Source of the DNA: BRH-c54 sp036567945
GTDB taxonomy: Bacteria; Bacteroidota; Bacteroidia; Flavobacteriales_E; Vicingaceae
Length of the DNA: 57,940 bases
Assembly: GCA_036567945.1 (NCBI GenBank)
Contig: DATCTM010000119.1
Span: 1-57,940, forward strand
Direction: 5' to 3'
Positions 33,704 to 43,353 of the stretch are shown one piece after another. Each line of letters starts with the position of its first letter. Position 1 is the stretch's first letter. The position numbers and the translations under genes were made by a program. The notes beneath the pieces are model-generated. The model had not been told where the DNA came from. It ran no database searches and worked only from the letters and a program-made list of their open reading frames with translations.

Positions 33704-34021
33704 TTATAAAATAGCATCTAATTTAGCTGCTAATGTCTGTTTTGGCACTGCACCAACTTGTTTATCTACTACCTCACCATTTTTCATAAATAAAATAGTT
33801 GGTATATTTCTAATTCCAAACTTGGCTGCTACTTCAGGATTGTTATCTACATCAACTTTACCTACTATTGCTTTACCTTCGTAATCGTTAGCTAATTCTT
33901 CAACAATTGGCCCTACCATTCTACATGGTCCACACCATTCTGCCCAAAAATCTACTAATACTGCTTTGTCTGATTTTAAAACCTTTTCTTCAAAGTTTGC
34001 GTCTGTTAATTCTAATGCCAT
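33704..34021 (-). CDS. trxA: Thioredoxin
   Basis: 105 aa, classic single-domain thioredoxin. Active site W-C30-G-P-C33 (DFWAEWCGPCRM), Asp at position 24 in VLVDFWA, cis-Pro in RNIPTILF near 75, and a final helix. Cytosolic disulfide reductant. No signal peptide. 108 bases downstream of dnaE, likely with its own promoter, convergent with nusB. Confidence 0.96.
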   Translation of the reverse strand: MALELTDANFEEKVLKSDKAVLVDFWAEWCGPCRMVGPIVEELANDYEGKAIVGKVDVDNNPEVAAKFGIRNIPTILFMKNGEVVDKQVGAVPKQTLAAKLDAIL

Positions 34022-34129
34022 AATATTATCTTTTTTAATTATTTCTCTGATTTCTTTTGTTCAAAATTACAATTAATAAATCAATTTACTTTGTAACAAA
34101 TATTACAATTCTTTGATTTTTATACTTTT

Positions 34130-37100
34130 TTAACTTTCCGAAATTTTATACTTAATTTGATATAAACTATCTAACTTTTCTAAAAATTCATTAGATACTT
34201 CTACCTTTTTAGTCCTTGAATTCATGTTTACTACTCCATGTTCATCATCTTGCACCATTAACCTAAAAGGCACATTTCCTTGATGTTGCTCTATAATTGC
34301 TTCTATTTCTTCAAACAATTCTGTGGTTAGTGTTTTGTTGGGTAAAGAAATAATTACTCTTTTGGTTCTTTTTTCTCTTACCTCAGAAAGTAGCTGAATA
34401 CTAGCAATCTTAAACTCTACATCATTATCGTCTTTTGCCCATTGTCTGGGCTGAATTTTTCCTTTAATAAATAAATATTGTCCTTCAAAAAAATAAGGTT
34501 TGTGTTTCACATATTCTTCACCAAAAACAAAAAAATCGTGTGTGGCTTCATAATCTTCCACTTTAAGAATCCCGAAAGGCTTTCCGTTTTTAGTCATTCT
34601 TTCTTCTGCTCCTGTACAAATACCGGCAATGGCCAAATCTCTCCCTTTGTTTTCTAAAGTATTTTTAACATCACTTAGGTTTCCTCTACAAAAGCTTTGC
34701 ATTTCTAACTTAAAATCATCTAAAGGATGTCCAGAAATAAAAATCCCCACCACTTCTTTTTCGGCATTTAGCTTTTTTAGTGTACTCCATTCTTCACAAT
34801 GTGGTAATTGAGGCTCATCAACTTCTTCTTCAGCTTCTACCATATCAAACATAGATACTTGAGCAGAATTGGCATTATCTTGAAATTTATTGCCAAATTT
34901 TATAGCCATTTCTAAAAAAGTACCTTTATTATCATACTCGGCAAAATATTGAGCTCTATGCGTATTCGGAAACGAATCAAAAGCCCCTGCCAATGCTAAA
35001 CTTTCTAAGGTTTTTTTATTGGCAGCCCGTAAATCTATTCTTTTAGTTAAATCAAAAATAGAAGAAAAAGCACCGTTGTTTTTTCTTTCTTCTATAATAC
35101 ATTCTACCGCTCTTTCTCCAACACCTTTAATAGCCCCTAATCCAAAACGTATTTCTCCATTGGCATTTACCGTAAATTTATATACCGATTCATTTACGTC
35201 AGGACCAAGCACCTTAATTTTCATGCGTTTACACTCATCCATGAAAAAAGTAACTTTTTCAATATCATTCATGTTATTACTCAACACAGAAGCCATATAC
35301 TCAGCAGGATAATGGGCTTTTAAATAAGCTGTTTGGAACGCTATCCACGCATAACAAGTAGAGTGAGATTTGTTAAATGCATAGGCTGCAAAAGCTTCCC
35401 AATCTTTCCAAATTTTTTCTAATTTATCCTCCGGATGCCCTTTAGCTTTAGCTTGTTCAACAAATTGAGGCTTCATTTTATCTAGCACTGCAATTTGCTT
35501 CTTACCCATCGCTTTTCTAAGCATGTCCGCCTCACCTTTAGTAAAATCAGCTAATTTTTGGGAAAGCAACATTACCTGCTCCTGATAAACGGTAATACCA
35601 TAAGTCTCTTTTAAGTATTCCTCCATTTCAGGAAGATCATAAACCACTTCTTCCTCTCCATGTTTTCTCTTCACAAAGGAAGGAATATATTCTATCGGTC
35701 CCGGACGATAAAGTGCATTCATCGCAATTAAATCTGCAAAAACAGTTGGTTTTAAGTCCTTAAGATATTTTTGCATTCCATCCGACTCATACTGAAATAT
35801 ACCATTGGTTGCTCCTTTCTGAAAAAGTTCATAGGTTTTTTCGTCTTCAATATCAAACTGTTCGGGATCTAATTCAATTCCGTGTTTATCTTTAATAATT
35901 TTACACGCATCTTTAATTAAGGTTAATGTTTTTAATCCTAAAAAGTCCATTTTTAATAACCCCGCATCTTCTGCTACCGAGTTATCAAATTGGGTACAAG
36001 CCATTTCCGAATCTTTGGCAGTGGCTATGGGTACAAAGTTGGTAATATCATCGGGTGTAATAATTACCCCACAAGCATGAATTCCTGTATTTCTTAACGC
36101 ACCTTCAACAATTTTTGCTTGATGTATAGTTTTTGAAGCTGCCGGGTTACTTTCAGCATAGCGAATAAACTCCTTCATTCGTTCTGCTTCATCAGGACGA
36201 AGCACTTTTTTTATTTCTTCTTCATTCTCTTTTAAAAACCTATCTATGCTCCATTTTCCGGGAATCATTTTTGGAAGCAACTTAGCCAATAAGTTAGCTT
36301 CTGCCAACGGTAAATCAAATACTCTTGCTGTATCTCTAATAGCAGATTTTGCTGCCATTTTACCATAAGTAATAATTTGTGCTACCTGATTTTTACCATA
36401 TTTTTTGATAACATAATCCATTACCAACTGCCTACCTTCATCATCAAAATCAATGTCAATATCGGGCATAGAAATACGGTCAGGATTTAAAAAACGCTCA
36501 AAAAGCAAATCATACTTTATAGGATCTATATTGGTAATTTTTGTACAATATGCTACCACCGAACCAGCTGCAGAACCTCTACCCGGCCCAACAGAAACTC
36601 CCATTCTACGAGCTTCTCTAATAAAGTCTTCTACAATTAAGAAATATCCTGGATAACCGGTATTTTTAATAACACCTAACTCAAAATCTATTCTTTCTCT
36701 AATTTCTTCTGTAATTTCTCCATAGCGTTCTTTTGCTCCTTCGTAAGTAATATGACGGAGGTATGCATTTTCTCCAATTTTTAAGCTTGAGTCTTCTTCA
36801 TCTCTTGGGTCTTTAAATTCATTAGGAATTTCAAACTTCGGAAGCAATACATCACGTTCTAGCTTAAAAGGTATTATTTTTTCAGCTACCTCAGCAGTAT
36901 TTACTATAGCATCTGGCAAATCTGCAAAAAGCTGTTTCATTTCATCTTTCGACTTAAAATAATATTCGTCATTGGGAAAACCAAACCTAAACTCTCTACC
37001 TTTAGAGCCTATGTATTTTTTTGGCTGAGAAACTTTATTTCCGCCACCTATACACAACAATACATCTTGAGAAACAGCATCTTCTTTATTTAAATAATAG

Positions 37101-38419
37101 GTATTGTTGGTAGCAATGTATTTTACATCATATTTCTTTGCAAAATCTAACAATACTTTATTTACTGCCTCTTCCTCTTGCACACCATGGCGATTAATTT
37201 CTACATAAAAATCATCACCAAAATTAGTTTTCCACCAAACAAAAGCTTCTTCGGCCTGATTGGTTCCTTCAAAAAGAATTTTATTAGGAACTTCTCCCCA
37301 AATACCTCCTGTTAATGCAATTAAATCTTCTTTATATTGTAACAATAATTCTCTATCAATTCTAGGAACATAATAAAATCCTTCAGTATTGGCATAAGAA
37401 GCCAACTTTATTAAATTATGGTACCCTTTTTCATTTTTAGCAATTAAAACTGTTTGAAAACCATTGTCTTTAAGGTTTTTATCCTTCATATTTACACAAA
37501 GATTAAACTCACAACCTACTATGGGTTTAATACCTTCTTTGTGTGCTTCTCTAACAAAATGAAAAGTTGCCATCATGTTACCATGATCAGTTAAAGCAAC
37601 TGCACTCATACCTAATTCTTTGGCTTTTTTTACTAAGCCGGCTACTTTTGTTGTAGATTGAAGTGTAGAAAACTCCGAATGATTGTGCAGATGCACAAAA
37701 TCCAAGGCTTCCAACTCCGAAGATATGGGAGTAGTTGTTTTTAAAACATCCTCAGCCGAAGTATCTGTAACTTTTTTAGCAAAATTCGCTTCTGCTAATT
37801 TAGGAGCTTCATAAACAATTTCCTGATTGGTAATTTCTTTGGGATGAATTACTCTAAGCTTTAGCAACTCAAAGAAACAACGAGCCGTTGCATCTACATC
37901 ATAAGCCGCATCATGAGCATCTCCAAAATCTTTATTAAAAAGCTTTATATGTAAATCCGTTAGCCTCGGATATTTATATCCTCCACCTCTTCCACCGGGA
38001 ATAGCACAAAAATCCACACTAGATTTCATGGTATCGAGCGACTTTTTATCTGCTAAATTATTAGCTATGGAAAGCCTGTAAAATTCTGCTCCAACAATAT
38101 TAACATCAAACTCAATGTTATGCCCCACGTTGTAGGTGGTTTGTTGCACATCTTTTTGGAATTCTTCCAATACAAATTGCAAATCCTCACCATCTGCCAA
38201 GGCTCTTTCGGTGGTAATGCCGTGCACGTTGGCTACGGCAATAGGAATATCAAAACCAACGGGTTTAATAATGTAATTTTTGGCTGTAATTAATTTACCT
38301 TTATCATCGTGCAATTGCCATGCTAACTGCACCATTCTGGGCCAGTTGTCCGAATCGGAAACGGGTGCGTTATAGTCACGTGGTAAGCCTGTGGTTTCTG
38401 TATCGAATATTAAAAACAT
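34130..38419 (-). CDS. dnaE: DNA polymerase III alpha subunit with N-terminal exonuclease domain
   Basis: 1429 aa, longer than E. coli DnaE (1160). Residues 1-190 form a DEDDh 3'-5' exonuclease (DTETTGLP near 6-13, GHNIEFDV near 100, HDAAYDVDAT near 175), the dnaQ epsilon type. From about 240 the PHP domain begins (LHNHSEFSTLQS, LTDHGNM), followed by the palm with GPGRGSAAGS and PDIDIDF, fingers, helix-hairpin-helix and OB domains. It is the replicative polymerase. Fusion of the proofreading domain in cis is the common Flavobacteria form. The N-terminal sequence is complete and the start at 38419 is clear. Confidence 0.97.
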   Translation of the reverse strand: MFLIFDTETTGLPRDYNAPVSDSDNWPRMVQLAWQLHDDKGKLITAKNYIIKPVGFDIPIAVANVHGITTERALADGEDLQFVLEEFQKDVQQTTYNVGHNIEFDVNIVGAEFYRLSIANNLADKKSLDTMKSSVDFCAIPGGRGGGYKYPRLTDLHIKLFNKDFGDAHDAAYDVDATARCFFELLKLRVIHPKEITNQEIVYEAPKLAEANFAKKVTDTSAEDVLKTTTPISSELEALDFVHLHNHSEFSTLQSTTKVAGLVKKAKELGMSAVALTDHGNMMATFHFVREAHKEGIKPIVGCEFNLCVNMKDKNLKDNGFQTVLIAKNEKGYHNLIKLASYANTEGFYYVPRIDRELLLQYKEDLIALTGGIWGEVPNKILFEGTNQAEEAFVWWKTNFGDDFYVEINRHGVQEEEAVNKVLLDFAKKYDVKYIATNNTYYLNKEDAVSQDVLLCIGGGNKVSQPKKYIGSKGREFRFGFPNDEYYFKSKDEMKQLFADLPDAIVNTAEVAEKIIPFKLERDVLLPKFEIPNEFKDPRDEEDSSLKIGENAYLRHITYEGAKERYGEITEEIRERIDFELGVIKNTGYPGYFLIVEDFIREARRMGVSVGPGRGSAAGSVVAYCTKITNIDPIKYDLLFERFLNPDRISMPDIDIDFDDEGRQLVMDYVIKKYGKNQVAQIITYGKMAAKSAIRDTARVFDLPLAEANLLAKLLPKMIPGKWSIDRFLKENEEEIKKVLRPDEAERMKEFIRYAESNPAASKTIHQAKIVEGALRNTGIHACGVIITPDDITNFVPIATAKDSEMACTQFDNSVAEDAGLLKMDFLGLKTLTLIKDACKIIKDKHGIELDPEQFDIEDEKTYELFQKGATNGIFQYESDGMQKYLKDLKPTVFADLIAMNALYRPGPIEYIPSFVKRKHGEEEVVYDLPEMEEYLKETYGITVYQEQVMLLSQKLADFTKGEADMLRKAMGKKQIAVLDKMKPQFVEQAKAKGHPEDKLEKIWKDWEAFAAYAFNKSHSTCYAWIAFQTAYLKAHYPAEYMASVLSNNMNDIEKVTFFMDECKRMKIKVLGPDVNESVYKFTVNANGEIRFGLGAIKGVGERAVECIIEERKNNGAFSSIFDLTKRIDLRAANKKTLESLALAGAFDSFPNTHRAQYFAEYDNKGTFLEMAIKFGNKFQDNANSAQVSMFDMVEAEEEVDEPQLPHCEEWSTLKKLNAEKEVVGIFISGHPLDDFKLEMQSFCRGNLSDVKNTLENKGRDLAIAGICTGAEERMTKNGKPFGILKVEDYEATHDFFVFGEEYVKHKPYFFEGQYLFIKGKIQPRQWAKDDNDVEFKIASIQLLSEVREKRTKRVIISLPNKTLTTELFEEIEAIIEQHQGNVPFRLMVQDDEHGVVNMNSRTKKVEVSNEFLEKLDSLYQIKYKISES

Positions 38420-38569
38420 GACAATTGCTGTTAAAAAAGTGAGAGGATAAAGTTACTAAAAGAGAATGCTTTTTTTAAACGCTAAAAAAATTAAAACCAA
38501 CAATTTTTTAACAAGTTTCCAAGCAAGTTGTCGTTCTTCTCATTTTTTTGAATGCCATTAAAATTAACT

Positions 38570-41227
38570 TTAATTTTTCCAAATACAAGCCTTTATTAAT
38601 TCCATATAACCTTTAGTAGAACTTTCATCAGCTTCAATAAATGATATTTTATTGGTTTTTAAATTTCTAACCATAATTCCTATTCCAGGTTTAAAAGATA
38701 TTCCCGGAGTTATCTTAAAGAATTCAAAATAGTCTTGAATATCTATGGATTCAGCATTTGAAATTACTCCAGCATCATAAAGTTCTTCTAAAACTACTGA
38801 ATATTCTTTAGTTGGATTTGACTTAAAAATGGAGTCATATTTCATCAAATCCGTCTCCAGATAATTATCGTAAATAACATATTGATAATCTTCATTTGTA
38901 AAACTTATGTTCTCTAAATAATTACGTGGAGGAATTAAAGTCTGATCATTTTTAAAGTAGTTGAATTTTTCAACATTACTATTATATTCAGCTTTATATT
39001 CAAATTCTATACTACCTTCCTTTCCAAATCTATATACTACATATTTACAATTTTCTGTAACACCAATACTCACTCGTTTATCGCTATCTTTTACCTTGAA
39101 CGTATATATTAATTGTTCGTTTTCGCTTAAAAGAAATGTTGATTTTTTATCATCATCAACCTCTAATGAATATGGAGGGAAACCGAATTTATAATACGAT
39201 TTAAACACCATTTCATACGGCATACCTACATCATTAATAAACTCATTAGCCTTTTCATTGTATTCACTATAAACCCATGTTCCTCCATCATTTAAAAAAC
39301 AAAAGTATGATTTAGGAGGAATTGTATAGCTATTGTCTGTTATCTCCAGAAATAATTCTTCAACATCATCATTTGTTACATCATTAAAATGAAGTTTAAC
39401 AGCTAAAGACGCTGGAGCACCTTCATTAATATTGGTATTAAATATTTTTTGAAGCATTCCTGATGGCCCAACAAAGCTGCCATACGGAGGATAAATAAAC
39501 CCGTTATTTTGTTGTAATTCTATAGGAATATTTTGGATTATTCCAGCTTCGGTTTCAATTTCAGCAGACATAGAAATAGCATATCCTCCTACATTACTTG
39601 TGTCTATATAATTTAAAAACAAGTTAATTAATACATTTCCATACCTTTTGCTTTTTACTTGTTGTGCTACAATTTTCAATGAAACTTCGGGTTGATGCAT
39701 AAAAGAATTGGAATAACCGGATACTATAAACTGTCCTCTTCTGTTTAGCGTATATCTTTCCGTTTTAAAAATTTTATAACTACTTTTTTCAGAGTCATCT
39801 TCTGTAAAGATCATCGAGTTTACATAAACTTCACCAGCAGCGAATATAGATTTAATAGGTGTGAAGCTTTCAACATAATCATCCCTTCCTATTAAAATAT
39901 GGTCAATATATTTCCCTTCTATGGTATAATTTACTAAATAGGCATAATACTCATTGTCCGACTGAAAATCAATTACTAAAGTGTTAAATTCTTTTGATAA
40001 ATCAATGGTTCCTGTCACATATATATTTATATTATCATAGTTCCTGTTAATAGTTGCGAGACTCAATTTAGCATAAACATCCTTATCTACTAAAAGCTTT
40101 TTCTGTCCCACAACATTTTGTTCTGGAACACGTACTATTTCTATATTTTCTTTAAGCTTTTCTGGAGTATATAATTGTTTTACAAAAAGCTCACTTTTAT
40201 TCAAATTTGGGAAGAATTTAAGTTCAACAGCATCAGAAACAAAAAGAGGCTTAGTATCTGAGAGCTGATTTTGTTTAACATACATGTTATTCTTGTTGAC
40301 ATGTGATGTATTAAACCTACTTACGTAGGATATTATTGGATTAAAATTTAAGTTTTTCTGATCACATAAAAGTAAAACTCGGTCGCCTGGAGGTAAGCTA
40401 TCTACTATCTGACTACCATTATATAGGTATGCATTTTCCTCTTGAGAGCAGTATTTAAAAATAGATTTCGGATATTTTTTGAATACTTGTTTTTCTAGTG
40501 ATTGAAATTGATGAAAAGGATTAATAGTTAACAACAGGTTTCCATCTTCCATTTCTATTATTACGTTCTCTTTTCCTCCATAATAATCTCCATAAATTTT
40601 TCCCTTTCTCCACTGGCAATTTTCTATATATCTATCCTCAAAGCCATCGCTACTTGAATTATATTGTACATTAATTGAGTTTGTTAAAAGATCTTTTGAA
40701 ATATTTAATGCTTCCGCACCTTGACCAAATCGCCAAATGCCTATAAAGTCCCAAAGAGTATTATTGGGATAATAATTTGGTTGGTACTCGGCAGCAGATT
40801 TATTAATCTGAACAACCTTTCCATTACCTCTAATAAAAGTTTTAGGAATGTTCGGAGCTACTTTCCTAAAAATTTGATTTTCCAGAAAAATATGAGTTGA
40901 TACAATTTCATTTAAATCAGTAACATTAACACTATTATTAAAAAATTCAAAACATACCCGTGCATCACCTGTTTTAGGTTGATAATAAGTTTTTTTATCA
41001 ATAATTTCAAGCTCAGTCAACAAAACAGACGTGTTATAGAAAGGTGCTTTTTTAGAAACCTTCATGTAAATAGATACGGTACTATCCGATTCGGGCATAA
41101 CAAGTAGTTCACCTATGTTCTCTTTATGAATATCATTTCCAAATTTGTATGTTCCTGCTATTGACTTAGTTTTTTGAGAAACTAAAATTGTTGGAATTAA
41201 AAAAAATAAAATTAGTATGTTTTTCAT
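38570..41227 (-). CDS. Large secreted protein, unknown function
   Basis: 885 aa with a signal peptide (1-18, ending ...ILVSQ). Two similar N-terminal segments, about residues 22-118 (SIAGTYKFG...) and 153-262 (DFIGIWRFG...), each start with a G.(Y/W).FG strand and end in a QIFRK/KQVFKK-like strand, suggesting tandem lipocalin-like modules; this is by eye. The rest is beta-rich without a known motif. A TACTTTTG -7 element (41252-41259) lies 25 bases upstream of the start. It is alone between dnaE and sugE, and the 275-base gap upstream of it holds only a hairpin. Confidence 0.65.
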   Translation of the reverse strand: MKNILILFFLIPTILVSQKTKSIAGTYKFGNDIHKENIGELLVMPESDSTVSIYMKVSKKAPFYNTSVLLTELEIIDKKTYYQPKTGDARVCFEFFNNSVNVTDLNEIVSTHIFLENQIFRKVAPNIPKTFIRGNGKVVQINKSAAEYQPNYYPNNTLWDFIGIWRFGQGAEALNISKDLLTNSINVQYNSSSDGFEDRYIENCQWRKGKIYGDYYGGKENVIIEMEDGNLLLTINPFHQFQSLEKQVFKKYPKSIFKYCSQEENAYLYNGSQIVDSLPPGDRVLLLCDQKNLNFNPIISYVSRFNTSHVNKNNMYVKQNQLSDTKPLFVSDAVELKFFPNLNKSELFVKQLYTPEKLKENIEIVRVPEQNVVGQKKLLVDKDVYAKLSLATINRNYDNINIYVTGTIDLSKEFNTLVIDFQSDNEYYAYLVNYTIEGKYIDHILIGRDDYVESFTPIKSIFAAGEVYVNSMIFTEDDSEKSSYKIFKTERYTLNRRGQFIVSGYSNSFMHQPEVSLKIVAQQVKSKRYGNVLINLFLNYIDTSNVGGYAISMSAEIETEAGIIQNIPIELQQNNGFIYPPYGSFVGPSGMLQKIFNTNINEGAPASLAVKLHFNDVTNDDVEELFLEITDNSYTIPPKSYFCFLNDGGTWVYSEYNEKANEFINDVGMPYEMVFKSYYKFGFPPYSLEVDDDKKSTFLLSENEQLIYTFKVKDSDKRVSIGVTENCKYVVYRFGKEGSIEFEYKAEYNSNVEKFNYFKNDQTLIPPRNYLENISFTNEDYQYVIYDNYLETDLMKYDSIFKSNPTKEYSVVLEELYDAGVISNAESIDIQDYFEFFKITPGISFKPGIGIMVRNLKTNKISFIEADESSTKGYMELIKACIWKN

Positions 41228-41251
41228 TTATTAAAGTTAACTTATGCACAC

Positions 41252-41259
41252 CAAAAGTA
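41252..41259 (-). promoter_or_regulatory. Candidate -7 element for the 38570-41227 gene
   Basis: TACTTTTG on the minus strand (TAnnTTTG), followed by GTGTG as at the 5449 promoter. 25 bases from the ATG. No -33 TTG is visible at the usual spacing. Confidence 0.45.
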
Positions 41260-41461
41260 TACATGTCTATAGTATGGGTAGATATATACCCCTTAGGTAT
41301 TCTTAATTCTTCAAATATATATAAAATAGCTTATAAATCAGGCAACTATTCTTAATGCTTTCCTTTAGAGTAGTTATTGTTTATAGTTCATTGGCAATAC
41401 TCAGCAAGCTCCCTAAGAGCTACGACTTACGAACTACTCTCAACAAAATCTACATTTGAAT

Positions 41462-41480
41462 AACGCCAAAGATTGGCGTT
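41462..41480 (-). terminator. Hairpin after the mscL-sugE unit
   Basis: Perfect 8-bp stem AACGCCAA/TTGGCGTT with a 3-base loop, 22 bases after the SMR gene stop. No T-run, so it may be a weak terminator or mRNA-end structure. The rest of the 275-base gap shows nothing else convincing. Confidence 0.5.
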
Positions 41481-41502
41481 GTATAATGGGCAACTCCCTC
41501 TC

Positions 41503-41835
41503 TTAGGGGGCTTTCGTCACCAACTTAAGTCCAATAATGGACATAATAAGTGTAGTGATGAAAAAGAGTCTCCAAAAATCGGTCGGTTCTTTAAAAAACA
41601 GCATCCCTACTAAAACAGTCCCCACAGCTCCTATGCCTGTCCAAACTGCATAAGCTGTTCCTATTGGTAAATGCTGAGTAACTTTTACCAATAGGAACAT
41701 GCTTATGGATAAACATAGTAAAAATGCAACAAACCATAAGGTAGCTGTTGTACCATGGCTTGTTTTTACCTTTCCTAAACAAAAAGCAAATGCGACTTCA
41801 AATAACCCTGCTATTACAAGCATTAACCAACTCAT
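41503..41835 (-). CDS. SMR family exporter, SugE/Gdx-like
   Basis: 110 aa, four membrane helices. Glu13 (GLFEVAF) is the conserved SMR proton/substrate residue. The AYAVWTGIGAVG motif near 59-70 matches the SugE/Gdx (guanidinium exporter) group rather than EmrE. However, position 16 is Phe where many Gdx proteins have Trp. It begins inside the last bases of mscL (41832-41835, ATGA-type overlap), so the two are co-translated. Gdx export of guanidinium is the best guess; no guanidine riboswitch was recognised upstream. Confidence 0.88.
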   Translation of the reverse strand: MSWLMLVIAGLFEVAFAFCLGKVKTSHGTTATLWFVAFLLCLSISMFLLVKVTQHLPIGTAYAVWTGIGAVGTVLVGMLFFKEPTDFWRLFFITTLIMSIIGLKLVTKAP

Positions 41836-42230
41836 TTTTTCAATAAGTCTCTAATTTCTGTTAATAACACTTCTTCTTTGGTTGGTGCAACTGGTGCCGC
41901 AGGTTTTGCTTCTTCTTTTTTCTTAGCAGCATTCATTGCTTTTATTACCATAAAAATGGCAAGAGCAACAATTAAAAAATCAAAAGTTACTTGAAAAAAA
42001 TTACCATAATTTATAGCAATGGCAGGAGTTTCTCCAACAGCTTCTTTCAATACAATTTTTAATGAAGAAAATTTAACCCCTCCTATTAAAATTCCTATGG
42101 GTGGCATTATCACATCGTTTACAAATGATGTTACAATTTTTCCGAAAGCTGCTCCGATAATAATACCGACAGCCATATCAATTACATTCCCTTTAACGGC
42201 AAATGATTTGAATTCATCAATAATTTTCAT
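41832..42230 (-). CDS. mscL: Large-conductance mechanosensitive channel MscL
   Basis: 132 aa. MKIIDEFKSFAVKGNVIDMAVGIIIGAAFGKIV is the classic first helix; then ND.IMPPIG.L.GG, a periplasmic loop and a second helix FLIVA(L/V)AIFM.IKA(M)N, ending in a cytosolic LLTEIRDLLKK helix. It opens under strong membrane tension to prevent lysis. Overlaps the SMR gene by 4 bases. Confidence 0.97.
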   Translation of the reverse strand: MKIIDEFKSFAVKGNVIDMAVGIIIGAAFGKIVTSFVNDVIMPPIGILIGGVKFSSLKIVLKEAVGETPAIAINYGNFFQVTFDFLIVALAIFMVIKAMNAAKKKEEAKPAAPVAPTKEEVLLTEIRDLLKK

Positions 42231-42302
42231 ATGTAGCTATTTATAATTTTTATTCGTTAATAATGAAGTAAAAATATGATTTTAAATTATTTGAAAATAT
42301 AC

Positions 42303-43124
42303 TTAATTAGCTACTATAACTAAATAAGTATATATAAATGGAACAGCCATAAACAAGCCGTCAAATCGGTCTAAAATACCACCATGACCCGGAAGTAAAT
42401 TTCCTGAGTCTTTAACATTTAAGTTTCTTTTGTGCATAGATTCTACTAAATCGCCTAAACCACCAAAAACTACAGTGATTATTGCCAATATCATCCAATC
42501 TTTTAATTCAATATTATGAAAGAACAAGCTGATAACATAAGCTGCAACTAAGGATAAAACTCCTCCTCCTATACTTCCTTCCCACGTTTTTTTAGGTGAA
42601 ATTCTTTCAAAAAGTTTATGTTTTCCGAAAAATCTTCCTGCTAAATAAGCACCAGTATCGCTAGACCATAGTAATATGAAAAAGCCAATAATAATTTGAA
42701 AACTAAACGTTGGTGTAAACTGATTTTCCTGATAAAACCCTAAATGATACAACATGGCAAATGGAAAAGTAACATAAAAAACACCTAGTAAAGTATAAGC
42801 AATATTTATAAATGCATAGTCTTTTTTACGGTAAAGCTCTATGATAAAGGTTAAGAAAAACAATGGAATAAGGTATAAGGTGTATTTTATTTCCATTATT
42901 TGTTGAGCAGCAAAAGCCAACAATACAAAAGAGGTAAGTCCGATAATAACCCCTTGAAAATTTTGAGGTTTTATAGTTTTATTTTTCTTTACTAAAGCAT
43001 AAAACTCATCAATACCCAGCAACACAATAATCATAAACAAAAATAACGTGGAATAAGCACCAAAATAAATGGCAGTAATCAATACCAACACAAATAAAAA
43101 TCCGGTTATGGCACGTTGTAACAT
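42303..43124 (-). CDS. cdsA: Phosphatidate cytidylyltransferase
   Basis: 273 aa with about eight membrane helices and the C-terminal signature S-.KTWEGS.GG... and D...SM.KR...KDSG..LPGHGG.LDR.D(G/S), here at about residues 180-250. It makes CDP-diacylglycerol from phosphatidate and CTP, the branch point of phospholipid synthesis. All signature residues are present. 4 bases downstream of DUF2007 and probably in one operon with ftsH and rsfS (45787 to 42303). Confidence 0.96.
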   Translation of the reverse strand: MLQRAITGFLFVLVLITAIYFGAYSTLFLFMIIVLLGIDEFYALVKKNKTIKPQNFQGVIIGLTSFVLLAFAAQQIMEIKYTLYLIPLFFLTFIIELYRKKDYAFINIAYTLLGVFYVTFPFAMLYHLGFYQENQFTPTFSFQIIIGFFILLWSSDTGAYLAGRFFGKHKLFERISPKKTWEGSIGGGVLSLVAAYVISLFFHNIELKDWMILAIITVVFGGLGDLVESMHKRNLNVKDSGNLLPGHGGILDRFDGLFMAVPFIYTYLVIVAN

Positions 43125-43128
43125 TAGG

Positions 43129-43341
43129 CTATAATTCGTTTTTATTAATAATGTTCACTGCTTTTATAGCATCATCAGACTTAACATATAGCTCAACTGA
43201 AGCATTATTAAGATGCAAATGCATGGAATCTCTTTTATTAACAACAACTGCATTAATCCCCTCACTGCCTAAGACAGATTTTACAATTTGGGCACTATTA
43301 TTATTTGTTGTTGTGTATATCAAAACCCAGTCTTTTTGCAT
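43129..43341 (-). CDS. DUF2007 family small protein
   Basis: 70 aa. Begins MQKDWVLIYTTTNNNSAQIVKSVLGSEGINAVVVNKRDS and ends with ELYVKSDDAIKAVNIINKNEL, the DUF2007 alpha/beta fold pattern (putative signal-transducing or ligand-binding). Cytosolic. It sits between ftsH (12-base gap) and cdsA (4-base gap), so is co-transcribed. Function not known. Confidence 0.85.
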   Translation of the reverse strand: MQKDWVLIYTTTNNNSAQIVKSVLGSEGINAVVVNKRDSMHLHLNNASVELYVKSDDAIKAVNIINKNEL

Positions 43342-43353
43342 GCACTTTTAGCT

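Noticed and set aside
41490..41510. CTCCC...GGGGG stretch as terminator for the SMR gene
   Set aside because: Stem is mismatched and overlaps the stop codon, and no T-run follows.
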